Shown piece by piece: positions 1-7,222 of a stretch of DNA of 38,193 nt. Each line of letters begins with the position of its first letter. Position 1 is the stretch's first letter. The notes beneath the pieces were generated by a model. It saw only the letters and a program-made list of their open reading frames with translations, was not told the DNA's origin and searched no databases. The stretch covers positions 1 through 38,193 of the forward strand of contig JAHZFL010000019.1 in assembly GCA_019421345.1 (NCBI GenBank), given 5' to 3'. The position numbers were made by a program, and so were the translations under genes. The DNA comes from Roseburia sp. (GTDB lineage: Bacteria; Bacillota; Clostridia; Lachnospirales; Lachnospiraceae).

Positions 1-55
1 GGTAGAACGCTAGCTTCCCAAGCTGGAAAGGCGGGTTCGACTCCCGTTATCTGCT
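1..55 (+). tRNA. tRNA-Gly(CCC), 5'-truncated by window edge
   Basis: The anticodon arm reads CTAGC-TTCCCAA-GCTGG, which gives anticodon CCC (Gly). The T arm is GCGGG-TTCGACT-CCCGT at 31-47, followed by seven acceptor bases and a discriminator T at 55. CCA is not encoded. The 5' acceptor strand and most of the D arm lie before the window. This is host chromosome, and it is not the integration site used by the prophage, which lies about 860 bp downstream. Confidence 0.88.
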
Positions 56-61
56 TAAACA

Positions 62-101
62 GAAATATGCTCCGCGAGAATCATCCCGCGGAGCATATTT
101 C
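62..101 (+). terminator. Rho-independent terminator of the tRNA
   Basis: A perfect 15-bp stem (62-76 with 87-101, beginning GAAATATGCTCCGCG) with a 10-nt loop is followed by CTTTTA. It sits 7 nt after the tRNA end and ends that transcript. Confidence 0.9.
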
Positions 102-355
102 TTTTATAAGAAACGAAAAACTGCGCATCCTATCACTGCATGCCATCTGACAAAAACGTTTTCCTTCTGTAATCACTGTCGGACACTCATGACCTTACAT
201 AAATTCAAATTTTTGATTTACATCATAAGTATATGCTCCCCCTCCCTAAAATTTTGTCAATGTAAAATCGTACTAGCTCCTGCCTAATCTTTTGAATGAT
301 TCACAGCCTTCTTCGTCCCTGCACAGAATGAAAAAACAAAAGGAGCATTTCCAAT

Positions 356-670
356 ATGAGTATGCCATGTATTAAATGCACAGACATTGATAAATGCTGT
401 GCCGCATCTTCTCTGCTGCAGTCTATCGCACTGGAGGAAACCGCTATTTCTCACATTTTAAATGCCGAGGGTGAAAAGCTGCAAAAGGCTATCGCTATTA
501 GCTGTGACACCAACAATCTGATTGAGATCAATAAGTCTGTCGAGAATATGGTTGATAAAATCACAAATCTTGAGCTTGTATTAAAATCCAAGCTTGATTT
601 TATCGCACCGATTCTGGAAGAATGCGATAAAAAGCCTCATAAAACAGAAGATTGCAAGGAATGCAAATAA
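356..670 (+). CDS. Small host protein with SIALEE/HILNAEGEKLQ motif, spore-coat or exosporium-associated type
   Basis: A 104-aa host protein. It has a Cys-rich head (CIKCTDIDKCC), then a helical segment with SIALEETAISHILNAEGEKL at about residues 23-42, and a Cys/Lys-rich tail (CDKKPHKTEDCKEC). The SIALEE...HI(L/I)NAEGEK motif is familiar from small Firmicutes proteins and from collagen-like spore-surface proteins, so a spore-surface role is plausible but not shown. An AAGGAG site lies 10 nt before the ATG. It stands alone in host DNA left of the prophage. About 300 bp of non-coding sequence precede it, in which I see no clear promoter. Confidence 0.7.
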   Translation: MSMPCIKCTDIDKCCAASSLLQSIALEETAISHILNAEGEKLQKAIAISCDTNNLIEINKSVENMVDKITNLELVLKSKLDFIAPILEECDKKPHKTEDCKECK

Positions 671-873
671 TGCAGTACGCATCTTCGTTCAATCATAAAT
701 GCCATTCGTAACCTTATAAAAGCAACAGGTGTTTTGCTCTCTATACAGCGCCTTTCCATCCGCTTAAGAGGTTAGACGCCACATCTCACAAACTTTATCA
801 AAAAACAAAGCTCTGTGCTTGAGCAATGCCTGTTTGCAAGGGTTCCTGCTGTGCCATAGAAAAATATAGACAA
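671..873. other. Host intergenic region, no gene seen
   Basis: About 200 bp between the small host gene and the att-proximal terminator. Only short open frames without ribosome sites occur. A 63-codon minus-strand frame (764-955) begins inside the att core and crosses the terminator stem, so I do not accept it as a gene. Confidence 0.5.
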
Positions 874-913
874 AAAAATTCCGAAAAGTTAAATAAAACT
901 TTTCGGAATTTTT
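874..913. terminator. Bidirectional terminator flush with the attachment core
   Basis: A 17-bp perfect stem pairs 874-890 (AAAAATTCCGAAAAGTT) with 897-913, with a 6-nt AAATAA loop and A/T tracts on both sides. It ends 2 bp before the 55-bp att repeat. On the minus strand it immediately follows the tRNA-3'-end-like part of the core, as expected for the terminator of a small RNA gene used as attB. It belongs to the host flank. Confidence 0.85.
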
Positions 914-915
914 AG

Positions 916-970
916 CAGGGGATGAGAGAATCGAACTATTTTTAGTGCTTTTCACTCAAATGCTCATTTT
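916..970. repeat. attL: left copy of 55-bp direct repeat
   Basis: Bases 916-970 are identical to 38139-38193. The lytic module starts just inside this copy and the integrase lies just inside the other, so these are the prophage ends. Read on the minus strand, the left part gives GTTCGATTCTCTCATCCCC, which looks like a tRNA T-loop plus acceptor 3' strand, but the matching T-stem 5' strand is absent. Inside is AGTG-CTTTT-CACT (944-956), a possible crossover core. An imperfect inverted repeat spans the inner edge: GGGATGAGAGAA at 919-930 and TTCTCTACATCCC at 969-981. Confidence 0.92.
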
Positions 971-1055
971 CTCTACATCCCTTGATTTTACTCTGTTTCT
1001 AGCACTTTATATCCTTGCGTGAAAGGTTCTGGATTTGCGCAAAAAGCGTGTAAAA

Positions 1056-1085
1056 TGCAACACTATGCAACACGAAATGCAACAC
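1056..1085. repeat. Candidate integrase arm-type sites (left), three TGCAACAC
   Basis: TGCAACAC occurs at 1056-1063, 1066-1073 and 1078-1085. The 21 bp at 1065-1085 are identical to 38080-38100 at the integrase 3' end. Clustered short direct repeats inside both prophage ends are typical of sites bound by the N-terminal arm-binding domain of tyrosine recombinases. The rest of 971-1120 holds no gene. Confidence 0.65.
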
Positions 1086-1120
1086 AAAAAGCCGGCAGAT
1101 CTCCTCCGCCAGCTCGCCCC

Positions 1121-1894
1121 TTACTTCTCATACACATCCACATATTTCTCCGCAGCGGTGATGTACGCCCCTGATTTGAGCTTGTACATCCTGCCGTTGC
1201 CGACCGTGATTGGTCCTTCCACAATAGTGAACACCTCGTTCTTACGGACGGTTCCGCATACGGCATCATCTGCCCAGCTTGGCTTACTCCTTACAGAAAG
1301 ATTATCGCACTTCACACGCACATACTGCTTCTTCTCCGGCAGTGCACTCGGCGGCTCCGGCTTTGTGACCACTCCGACGTAATCCGCCAAACCGTACACG
1401 ATCGCTTTGCAGATTTCGTCAAACTGTCTCTGGTATGTGGATGCGTCCGGCTCGTTGACAAAGCAAATCTCAAACAAAATTGACTTTGCCTTTGTCTTTC
1501 TGATAACGTACAAGCCGCTCCCTGCTTTTACGCCGCGGTTCTTAAAACCAAGCGCTGCGATCAGCTCACAAACCTCCACAGCATCCGGGTACTGTCTTCC
1601 CTGGTATGTATATGCTTCTACACCTTTTCCCTTTTGGGCAGCATCATTGTTCAAATGGAAGCTGATAAACCAGTCTAAGTCCTGCCTGTTTGCCATTTTA
1701 ACGACTTCCTGCAGGTATGCGCTCTGGGATGCTGCCTTGTCTACCGTACAATCGACCACCTCGCAGCCTGCCGCTTGAAACATCGGCGTGATTGCCTGCA
1801 CGATGCGGCGTGTCTCAACGCTCTCATTCAGTACCCCGACTGCTCCGCTTCCCGGTCCGTTTAACGTGTGCCCTGCGTTTAATCCGATTCTCAT
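1121..1894 (-). CDS. Endolysin: N-acetylmuramoyl-L-alanine amidase (Amidase_3) with SH3-like tail
   Basis: A 257-aa peptidoglycan amidase. The Amidase_3 fold fills about residues 1-170. Apparent zinc ligands are H9 (NAGH), E24 and H80 (FISFH), and the catalytic Glu is E142 (ILFEICFVNE). An SH3-like wall-binding segment follows at about 188-250 (RVKCDNLSVRSKP...). The start was chosen at MRIGLNAGH because GGAGG lies 9 nt upstream; a longer frame starting at 1948 would overlap the holin heavily. It is the last gene of the late operon, directly after the holin, and has no signal peptide, so it depends on holin pores to reach the wall. Confidence 0.93.
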   Translation of the reverse strand: MRIGLNAGHTLNGPGSGAVGVLNESVETRRIVQAITPMFQAAGCEVVDCTVDKAASQSAYLQEVVKMANRQDLDWFISFHLNNDAAQKGKGVEAYTYQGRQYPDAVEVCELIAALGFKNRGVKAGSGLYVIRKTKAKSILFEICFVNEPDASTYQRQFDEICKAIVYGLADYVGVVTKPEPPSALPEKKQYVRVKCDNLSVRSKPSWADDAVCGTVRKNEVFTIVEGPITVGNGRMYKLKSGAYITAAEKYVDVYEK

Positions 1895-1895
1895 A

Positions 1896-2177
1896 TTACT
1901 GTACCTCCTCTGCTTTCTTTGGCTTCTCATATGTAAGCGCTCTCTCACTGTCTGCCACGCCCTCCGTAGTCGGGTCTGTCACGATTCCAAGAATCGCAAG
2001 CACGACAAATAACGAATTGACAACTGCAAGCAGCTTGTCGCCCAAGTCACCGAGATTCATCTCATAGCCGAATACCGCCGCAATCATCTGGATTAGCATG
2101 AGAACCGCCGGAATCAGCGCTACCCAGAAAGCCTTGTTCTTAATTCTTACCAACCAATTAATCTTTTTCAGTTTCAT
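1896..2177 (-). CDS. Phage holin, phi LC3 (Phage_holin_1) family
   Basis: A 93-aa membrane protein. It opens with NWLVRIKNKAFWVALIPAVL, has a first hydrophobic segment at about 16-36 and a second at about 46-66 (LLAVVNSLFVVLAILGIV), followed by DPTTEGVADSERALTY, the hallmark of the phi LC3 holin family. The charged C-terminus is cytoplasmic. It forms the lesion that releases the amidase. Its start overlaps the stop of the upstream membrane-protein gene (ATGA) and its stop lies 1 bp before the amidase start, so the two lysis genes are translationally linked. Confidence 0.93.
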   Translation of the reverse strand: MKLKKINWLVRIKNKAFWVALIPAVLMLIQMIAAVFGYEMNLGDLGDKLLAVVNSLFVVLAILGIVTDPTTEGVADSERALTYEKPKKAEEVQ

Positions 2178-2482
2178 CTTTCTACCTCTTTTCTTTTCAA
2201 ATTAAGCTCGTCAATCTCCAGTTTCATTTTTACGACCATCCCATTGCCGCCCATCGCCCGGTAGGCTTCGTACATCTCGCAGAAGTTCTCATACGCATAG
2301 GACGGTATGCTGCCGATCGCGGTGTACTTTGCGTGATATTCGATCAGTGCCACACGCAACAGAAGCATCGTACCCTTTGTATTAGCATCTTTATCTTTTT
2401 TCTGCGTCTTTAACAGCCACACCATGTACCCAAGCAGAATAGGCAGTGCAACGGAATAGGTCTGTATCAACAGGTCTTTCAT
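2174..2482 (-). CDS. Small membrane-anchored protein upstream of holin
   Basis: A 102-aa protein with one N-terminal membrane segment (SVALPILLGYMVWLL, about residues 8-22), a Lys-rich stop-transfer (KTQKKDKDANTK) and a soluble helical rest. The ATG at 2482 was chosen over one at 2497 because GGGAGG sits at normal spacing before it. Proteins of this type are common between tail fibre and holin genes in Firmicutes prophages. It could be an antiholin or second holin component; the function is inferred from position only. Confidence 0.75.
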   Translation of the reverse strand: MKDLLIQTYSVALPILLGYMVWLLKTQKKDKDANTKGTMLLLRVALIEYHAKYTAIGSIPSYAYENFCEMYEAYRAMGGNGMVVKMKLEIDELNLKRKEVER

Positions 2483-2503
2483 CTGTCCCTCCCTCATTAT
2501 ATT

Positions 2504-2539
2504 TTAATATCTGTAATGATACGGCGGTTCTCTGGCCAT
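2504..2539 (-). CDS. Possible 11-aa leader peptide
   Basis: ATG at 2539 preceded by AAGGAGGGTAT, encoding MAREPPYHYRY and a stop just before the next ribosome site. It lies between the tail-fibre terminator and the lysis genes. The ribosome site is good, but the frame is so short that it may be chance or only a leader. Confidence 0.25.
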   Translation of the reverse strand: MAREPPYHYRY

Positions 2540-2578
2540 ATACCCTCCTTTCCGTCCAAGGACTGCTTGATACAAAAA

Positions 2579-2612
2579 AGCCGGACACATAACACTTGTC
2601 ATGCATTCGGCT
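2579..2612 (-). terminator. Terminator after tail-fibre gene, ahead of lysis genes
   Basis: Read on the minus strand: AGCCG, then an inner CATGACA/TGTTATG stem, then CGGCT followed by TTTTTTG. It lies directly after the tail-fibre stop (2614). It should reduce read-through from the structural operon into the lysis genes, so lysis timing may depend on partial termination. Confidence 0.75.
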
Positions 2613-2613
2613 C

Positions 2614-4350
2614 TTAGGCTCTTATTTCTCTATTTTCTTTCAGCTTTTCCAGCTCTTTTTCGTGCATCTGCAGAAGCTTGATAATCTGAGGCACAAATTT
2701 TGAATAATCGATGCCCTCGGGAGCATGATCGTCGTTGTAAAACACTGGATAACTCTCTACTGCATCAACCTCCTCAGCGATCAGCCCATAGCAACCAACA
2801 CCATCAGCTTTATTTTTGTAATCGTAAGAAACAGGTCGCAGCTCAAGAAGCTTTTTTGCATATTCCTCTGTCATTTCCTCGATATTTTCTTTATATCTTT
2901 TGGATGACTGTTGAACAAATTCACGTGCGGAAATCGCCGCCCAGCCAGTATCACCCTGATTTCTAACCTGCGCCGACTGACCAACTTGGATATTTACAAA
3001 ACCGCCGCTCTCAAAAACCATCGTTCTCCCAGGTGTTGCTGTGTAGTACCTATCACTGGATAAGTTTCCCGTCACAGCGAAATTCCCAGTTACCGTTCCA
3101 CCGGACAATGGAAGATAATCATGTCCGTGCGGTGCCGGAGGAAATGAGGAAGGAGTTCCCGAAAGAGACCCCCACGCATGTGTATGATTACTATCTGCCT
3201 TACTCGCATTAAGATAACGGACATTTTTTAGCATGGTCGATAGTTTTTCCAAAATGGAGCTGTGACGCTCCCCGCTCGAAAGCACAGGTATGTCCGACCA
3301 GCCGACAGCAGACGCAGAGTCACCGCTTGTAAACGTTACGGTATTCGCTCCGGTGTCTCCGGTTTTCTCTAAATAGGTGTCAACAATATTCCTTCCGGTG
3401 GCATCCTGCTGCGCCTTAGTTGCCGTGGCGGCGTTTCCATCCTCCGGCAGCGCCCCGATGTTCTGGGGTGTCAGGTTTATGTTTCCACGACGGTAGGACT
3501 CCTCTTTTGCCCCTTTTACGCCCGTAACGGGGGAACCCGCCATGCAGTCCCAATACCCGTCTGCTGTGTAGTATACATTCGTCCCCGCAGGAATCGTGTG
3601 CCCGGCACCCTCTTTAAAGCGGTCAGTCGTTACAAATTCATCGGATATATTGTACATATAACCTTCTTTTGGGCTCTCCGGTAACTGGGCGAACGTAATG
3701 GTTCCCATAGGCAGTAAGGAGCCCTTTAGTCCCTCTGCAATACGCTCCGCCTGTTCTTTATAATATTTGGCATTATCCGTTTCCTCGTTATCTCTGCTGC
3801 CTGTTCCGCCATGCGCATAAGATTCCGCTGCTGTCGCGCCGCCTTCCACGCGTTTCGCTGAAGCTTCTGCCTTCTTCTCAGATTCTGCGGCTGCCTGTGC
3901 TGAGTTTGCCGCATTTTGTTCTGACACTGATGCAGCTTTTGCACTTTCTGCGGCGGCACTTGCGCTATTACCAGCATTTTTTGCTGATTCTGTTGCATTC
4001 TGTTCCGACGACGCTGCCGCCGTGGCACTTCCTGCTGCCGCCTGCGCAGAGTTTGCCGCATTCTGTTCCGACGACGCTGCCGCCGTCGCGCTTCCTGCTG
4101 CCGCCTGTGCTGAGTTTGCCGCATTCTGTTCCGACGACGCTGCCGCTGTCGCACTTCCTGCTGCCGCACTCGCGCTATTACCGGCATTTTTTGCTGATTC
4201 TGCAGCAGCTTTCGCACTGGCCGTCGCGCTATTCTGCGCAGTATCAGCTACCCGATCCACTTCTTCAATCGAGTCATGGATGGATTGCCTCACATCCTTA
4301 CCATATCGTGCGGCGAGAATCTTTTCTAAGTACTCTGCTATGTTTGACAT
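2614..4350 (-). CDS. Tail fibre with Ala-rich collar and C-terminal S74 chaperone
   Basis: A 578-aa host-recognition fibre. Residues about 30-170 are an Ala/Ser-rich repeated helix (SAQAAAGSATAAASSEQNAAN type, 21-aa period), probably a trimeric coiled-coil shaft. A middle region contains glycine-rich β segments (GSLSGTPSSFPPAPHGHDY, about 395-415). The C-terminus from about 480 is a Peptidase_S74 intramolecular chaperone, with self-cleavage motif SSKRYKENI and later GLIAEEVDAV. In this family the chaperone trimerises the fibre and then cuts itself off. AGGAGGAGG precedes the ATG. The start overlaps the end of the upstream tail gene by 13 bp. The following terminator closes the tail cluster. 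Confidence 0.88.
   Translation of the reverse strand: MSNIAEYLEKILAARYGKDVRQSIHDSIEEVDRVADTAQNSATASAKAAAESAKNAGNSASAAAGSATAAASSEQNAANSAQAAAGSATAAASSEQNAANSAQAAAGSATAAASSEQNATESAKNAGNSASAAAESAKAASVSEQNAANSAQAAAESEKKAEASAKRVEGGATAAESYAHGGTGSRDNEETDNAKYYKEQAERIAEGLKGSLLPMGTITFAQLPESPKEGYMYNISDEFVTTDRFKEGAGHTIPAGTNVYYTADGYWDCMAGSPVTGVKGAKEESYRRGNINLTPQNIGALPEDGNAATATKAQQDATGRNIVDTYLEKTGDTGANTVTFTSGDSASAVGWSDIPVLSSGERHSSILEKLSTMLKNVRYLNASKADSNHTHAWGSLSGTPSSFPPAPHGHDYLPLSGGTVTGNFAVTGNLSSDRYYTATPGRTMVFESGGFVNIQVGQSAQVRNQGDTGWAAISAREFVQQSSKRYKENIEEMTEEYAKKLLELRPVSYDYKNKADGVGCYGLIAEEVDAVESYPVFYNDDHAPEGIDYSKFVPQIIKLLQMHEKELEKLKENREIRA
3992..4190. repeat. 63-bp tandem repeats in the tail-fibre gene
   Basis: TGTTCCGACGACGCTGCCGC starts at 4001, 4064 and 4127, an exact 63-bp period, with more diverged units to either side. 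Each unit encodes 21 residues of the Ala-rich shaft. Such repeats allow fibre length to change by slippage or unequal recombination. Confidence 0.85.
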
Positions 4351-6512
4351 GATTCCTCCTCCTTCTTTTCCACTTTCCGCAATCTTTCATTCTGTAGCTG
4401 AACGGTTGCTACCAAATCAGCGATCAATTCCGTATACGCCAGCCCATAGTACATGTCCCCATGATCTGCCGGAAACATCTTTTTGCACACCGCCCAGCCT
4501 TCCTCCGCTTTGTCTTTCACGCTTTGGGCTATAAATCCGTGATGGTGCCCCTCTTTTTCAAAATTGTACCGGAAAGATTTTGGCTCAAGCGAATAAATAA
4601 ACGCGGCTGCGCTTGCACGATCCAAATCCACAATAGAGTTTTTCATCCTCTGATCAGACCCGTCTATAACACCGCCGCGGAATCCTCCGACACCTGTGCT
4701 TCCATCAAGCTCAATCGTAGCGGTAGAGCTCTTATAAAGCCGGACACCGTTGTACTGCACCACACACTGGTGATTCGGGTTTAAAAGCGTTCCCTCGGTT
4801 GCCCGAAATCCGTCCGTTCCCATCTGCACACAGGTTTTGGTTCTTTTTAACTCGATCAGATTCGATACGCTCTCCTCTGCCACAATATGTATGTGCCCGC
4901 CTTCTATCTCTGCATTTTTAGACTTGACAGTCCCCTCAAACTCTCCCTCGATGCACTTCATCTTTCCATCCAGCGTGACTGTAAATTTATCGTTTACGTT
5001 GATGCCGGATGCATTGATCCTCGCACGCACATGTTTGTCTGCATCTCGAACCTCCATGACGCCGTTATCATTATCATACCCGCCAAGCGTGAGCGTACCG
5101 CCTTTTATGCGGTCTGCATACATCGTTCCCGCGGTAATAAAATCTGCTACAATCCGACCGTCCATCGTCATCGCCAAGCCATACTCGCCGTTATATCCGG
5201 TGTGGGAATATCCCAGCCCGTTAATGTTCCAGCGCCAGACCTTTTGGGCAGTGTCAATGTCCTTTGTATCCATGATCAGAAGTTCTTTGGGGTTTCCATC
5301 TTCATTCATATTAAGGACGATATATCCATTCGTCGCAGTCTTGATCAGCTCTGATGCGTTATTCTTCGCCATTTGCAGGATCGCACTCTGCTGCGGCATT
5401 TTTTCCTCAAGCTGGTTGGTAATACTTGATACCTGCTGCGAGTATTTCTTTTTTAATGTATTGCTTAAGACGATACGATTTTTTGACGGTTCTTGCAGAT
5501 ACGTCGTTTTTTTCTGGACAGGAAACCACGCATCCATACCATAAGGAGCCGCCAATGCATGTACGCTATCCCCCAGTTCAAAAGAATCCAGACTTGCATT
5601 CAGCATCGCCATATCCACGGCCTTTACATCCAGTGAAAGAAGCTCGTACTGATTTTCCTTAAGGTATTCCTCGCCTTTTTTCTTAAGGTTCGCTGGCTCT
5701 GTCACATCATCCCAGTGTACGACTTTTTTCACCCAGCCAAAGCGGCTCACTGCCTCCTGTAGATAGACATAATCCCTGCCCTCATTCACCGATGTAATAT
5801 CCGTATAGGCATCCAGCCCTTCAATCGGACTTTCATCAAGCCTTGCTCCAAGCGGGATGATCGCCGTCACAAGTTCAACGCCGGATGTATTGCAGGCATA
5901 GTCCAAAAGATTTTCTCCGAACTCAATCGGCTGCTCACAGGTCGCTCCATAATCCTGCAGCTTCACCAGATCAAGATAACGTACCCCATCCACCTTCCGC
6001 ACACGAAGATACCCGCTTAAGCTTTCACACAATTTTTCACGCAGACAGGTGAGCGTATCCTCCCGATTTGTAAAACGATAGATGCTGTCATTTGGGTCTG
6101 TGACTGTAACAACCCCAATCTGAAACCGTTTCTTCTCCTCCACCTGCGCATTGTGCTGATTGAGAAGCGCTGTGAAAAACTGTATCGGGGTCTGATCCTG
6201 ATGCTTTGCCTGCGGCTGGATGGAATCAAATAGAAATGCCAGCTCACCGACTGCATAGATGTGCTTTGTCATATCCAGCGATTCTTCGTTTTCCCGCACC
6301 TCACCATAAAATATTTCTTTCCCGTCCTTTAATATCTGAATCATACTGCGCCGATTCTCGATACTGGCATATAGAGGATTCGTCACCGGCACATCGCATT
6401 CAAAAGTTCCAGAATCATTTAACGCCTGTTCCAGCTTCGCATTGATCACAACGCATTGAAGATCTCCGGGATAATATAATGTTTTTCCGTCAAGCAAAAT
6501 CTCATAGGTCAT
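4338..6512 (-). CDS. Tail endopeptidase/Tal-like baseplate hub with C-terminal S74 domain
   Basis: A 724-aa tail-tip protein. The first ~370 residues match the prophage endopeptidase tail type (hub fold, from MTYEILLDGKTLYYPGD to the LSNTLKKKYSQQ region). They are followed by β-rich segments with AGTMYADRIKGGTLTLGGYDN at about 455-475, typical of Siphoviridae minor structural proteins. The C-terminus from about 618 (GSDQRMKNSI, later HGFIAQSVK) is an S74-type chaperone domain. Its start overlaps the Dit stop as ATGA. It should close the tail tip and open toward the cell wall. Confidence 0.87.
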   Translation of the reverse strand: MTYEILLDGKTLYYPGDLQCVVINAKLEQALNDSGTFECDVPVTNPLYASIENRRSMIQILKDGKEIFYGEVRENEESLDMTKHIYAVGELAFLFDSIQPQAKHQDQTPIQFFTALLNQHNAQVEEKKRFQIGVVTVTDPNDSIYRFTNREDTLTCLREKLCESLSGYLRVRKVDGVRYLDLVKLQDYGATCEQPIEFGENLLDYACNTSGVELVTAIIPLGARLDESPIEGLDAYTDITSVNEGRDYVYLQEAVSRFGWVKKVVHWDDVTEPANLKKKGEEYLKENQYELLSLDVKAVDMAMLNASLDSFELGDSVHALAAPYGMDAWFPVQKKTTYLQEPSKNRIVLSNTLKKKYSQQVSSITNQLEEKMPQQSAILQMAKNNASELIKTATNGYIVLNMNEDGNPKELLIMDTKDIDTAQKVWRWNINGLGYSHTGYNGEYGLAMTMDGRIVADFITAGTMYADRIKGGTLTLGGYDNDNGVMEVRDADKHVRARINASGINVNDKFTVTLDGKMKCIEGEFEGTVKSKNAEIEGGHIHIVAEESVSNLIELKRTKTCVQMGTDGFRATEGTLLNPNHQCVVQYNGVRLYKSSTATIELDGSTGVGGFRGGVIDGSDQRMKNSIVDLDRASAAAFIYSLEPKSFRYNFEKEGHHHGFIAQSVKDKAEEGWAVCKKMFPADHGDMYYGLAYTELIADLVATVQLQNERLRKVEKKEEESCQT

Positions 6513-7222
6513 AGGTACGCCCCCCTGTAACGGATAGATAATCTTCCGGTGCCGGAAAACTGCAAGGTCACATCCTGCTCCCCGATCCGTATTGCAGGGA
6601 AACGGTAAGTACCGGGAAGAAACATGTTATAGCTTTTTCCCATGTATATAACTGCAAGATTGGAGCTCTCTGTGACAATAAATTCCGGCACAGTCGGCTT
6701 TCCGGCGCCAAGGATTGTGATGCTGCGATTTGCGTCATGAATGACCAGATTCATGTATTCCCGGATCACGCCTGTCTCAAAATCAAACGGGTCCCAAAGC
6801 CAGTCCTTATCACTTGCGATCAGGTCATACTTAAAGGGTTCTGCTGTTCCTGTAAGCGTAAGGATGCTCAAGACAGGATTGCTTTTTTTCAAATCAACCT
6901 CCAGGCGGCACACATAGTAATAGCCAAGGTCATTATCTGGAATGACCTTAAGCTTCTTGCCGTGCATCCACATCGCGATTTCTGTTGATGTTTGGGCAAA
7001 TGTTTCATAATCGCCATCCAGCAATACAAATTCAAAACTCAGACCAGAACGCTCCTCGTAATGTACCTGACCGCTGATCTCCGACAGGTCAATACTGCCC
7101 GAGGTACCTGGAACTGAAATAAGGTTCGTTTTTGGTTCCGGCAAAGGTATATACATTTCGGTCATCTGTAGACCAAACTCCGATGTGTGTTTTTCATCAA
7201 TCGTTAAGCCAAAATATTCCAT
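6509..7222 (-). CDS. Distal tail protein (Dit, Sipho_tail family)
   Basis: A 237-aa protein between the tape measure and the tail endopeptidase, the invariant Dit position. The N-terminal half carries features of the family (VPGTSGSIDLSEISGQVHYEERSGLSFEFVL, shown here in part by VPGTSGSIDLSE) and the C-terminal half is a β-sandwich ending in GRLSIRYRGAYL. Dit hexamers form the ring at the tail tip that holds the hub and fibres. AGGAG precedes the ATG, which overlaps the tape-measure stop by one base. Confidence 0.88.
   Translation of the reverse strand: MEYFGLTIDEKHTSEFGLQMTEMYIPLPEPKTNLISVPGTSGSIDLSEISGQVHYEERSGLSFEFVLLDGDYETFAQTSTEIAMWMHGKKLKVIPDNDLGYYYVCRLEVDLKKSNPVLSILTLTGTAEPFKYDLIASDKDWLWDPFDFETGVIREYMNLVIHDANRSITILGAGKPTVPEFIVTESSNLAVIYMGKSYNMFLPGTYRFPAIRIGEQDVTLQFSGTGRLSIRYRGAYL

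Noticed and set aside
764..955. 63-aa minus-strand open frame
   Set aside because: It begins inside the att core, crosses a 17-bp terminator stem and has no ribosome site.
916..970. A working tRNA gene at the attachment site
   Set aside because: The T-loop and acceptor 3' strand are present, but the T stem does not pair and no anticodon arm can be drawn in the 55 visible bases.
1035..1382. 115-aa plus-strand frame starting in the arm-site repeats
   Set aside because: It lies opposite the endolysin gene. Its N-terminal MQHEMQH similarity to the integrase end is only a result of the shared TGCAACAC repeats.
4022..4534. 170-aa Ala-rich plus-strand frame
   Set aside because: It is a mirror of the GC-rich repeats of the tail-fibre gene, without a start signal.
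4837..5544. 235-aa plus-strand frame
   Set aside because: It lies entirely opposite the well-supported tail endopeptidase gene and shows no family motifs or ribosome site.
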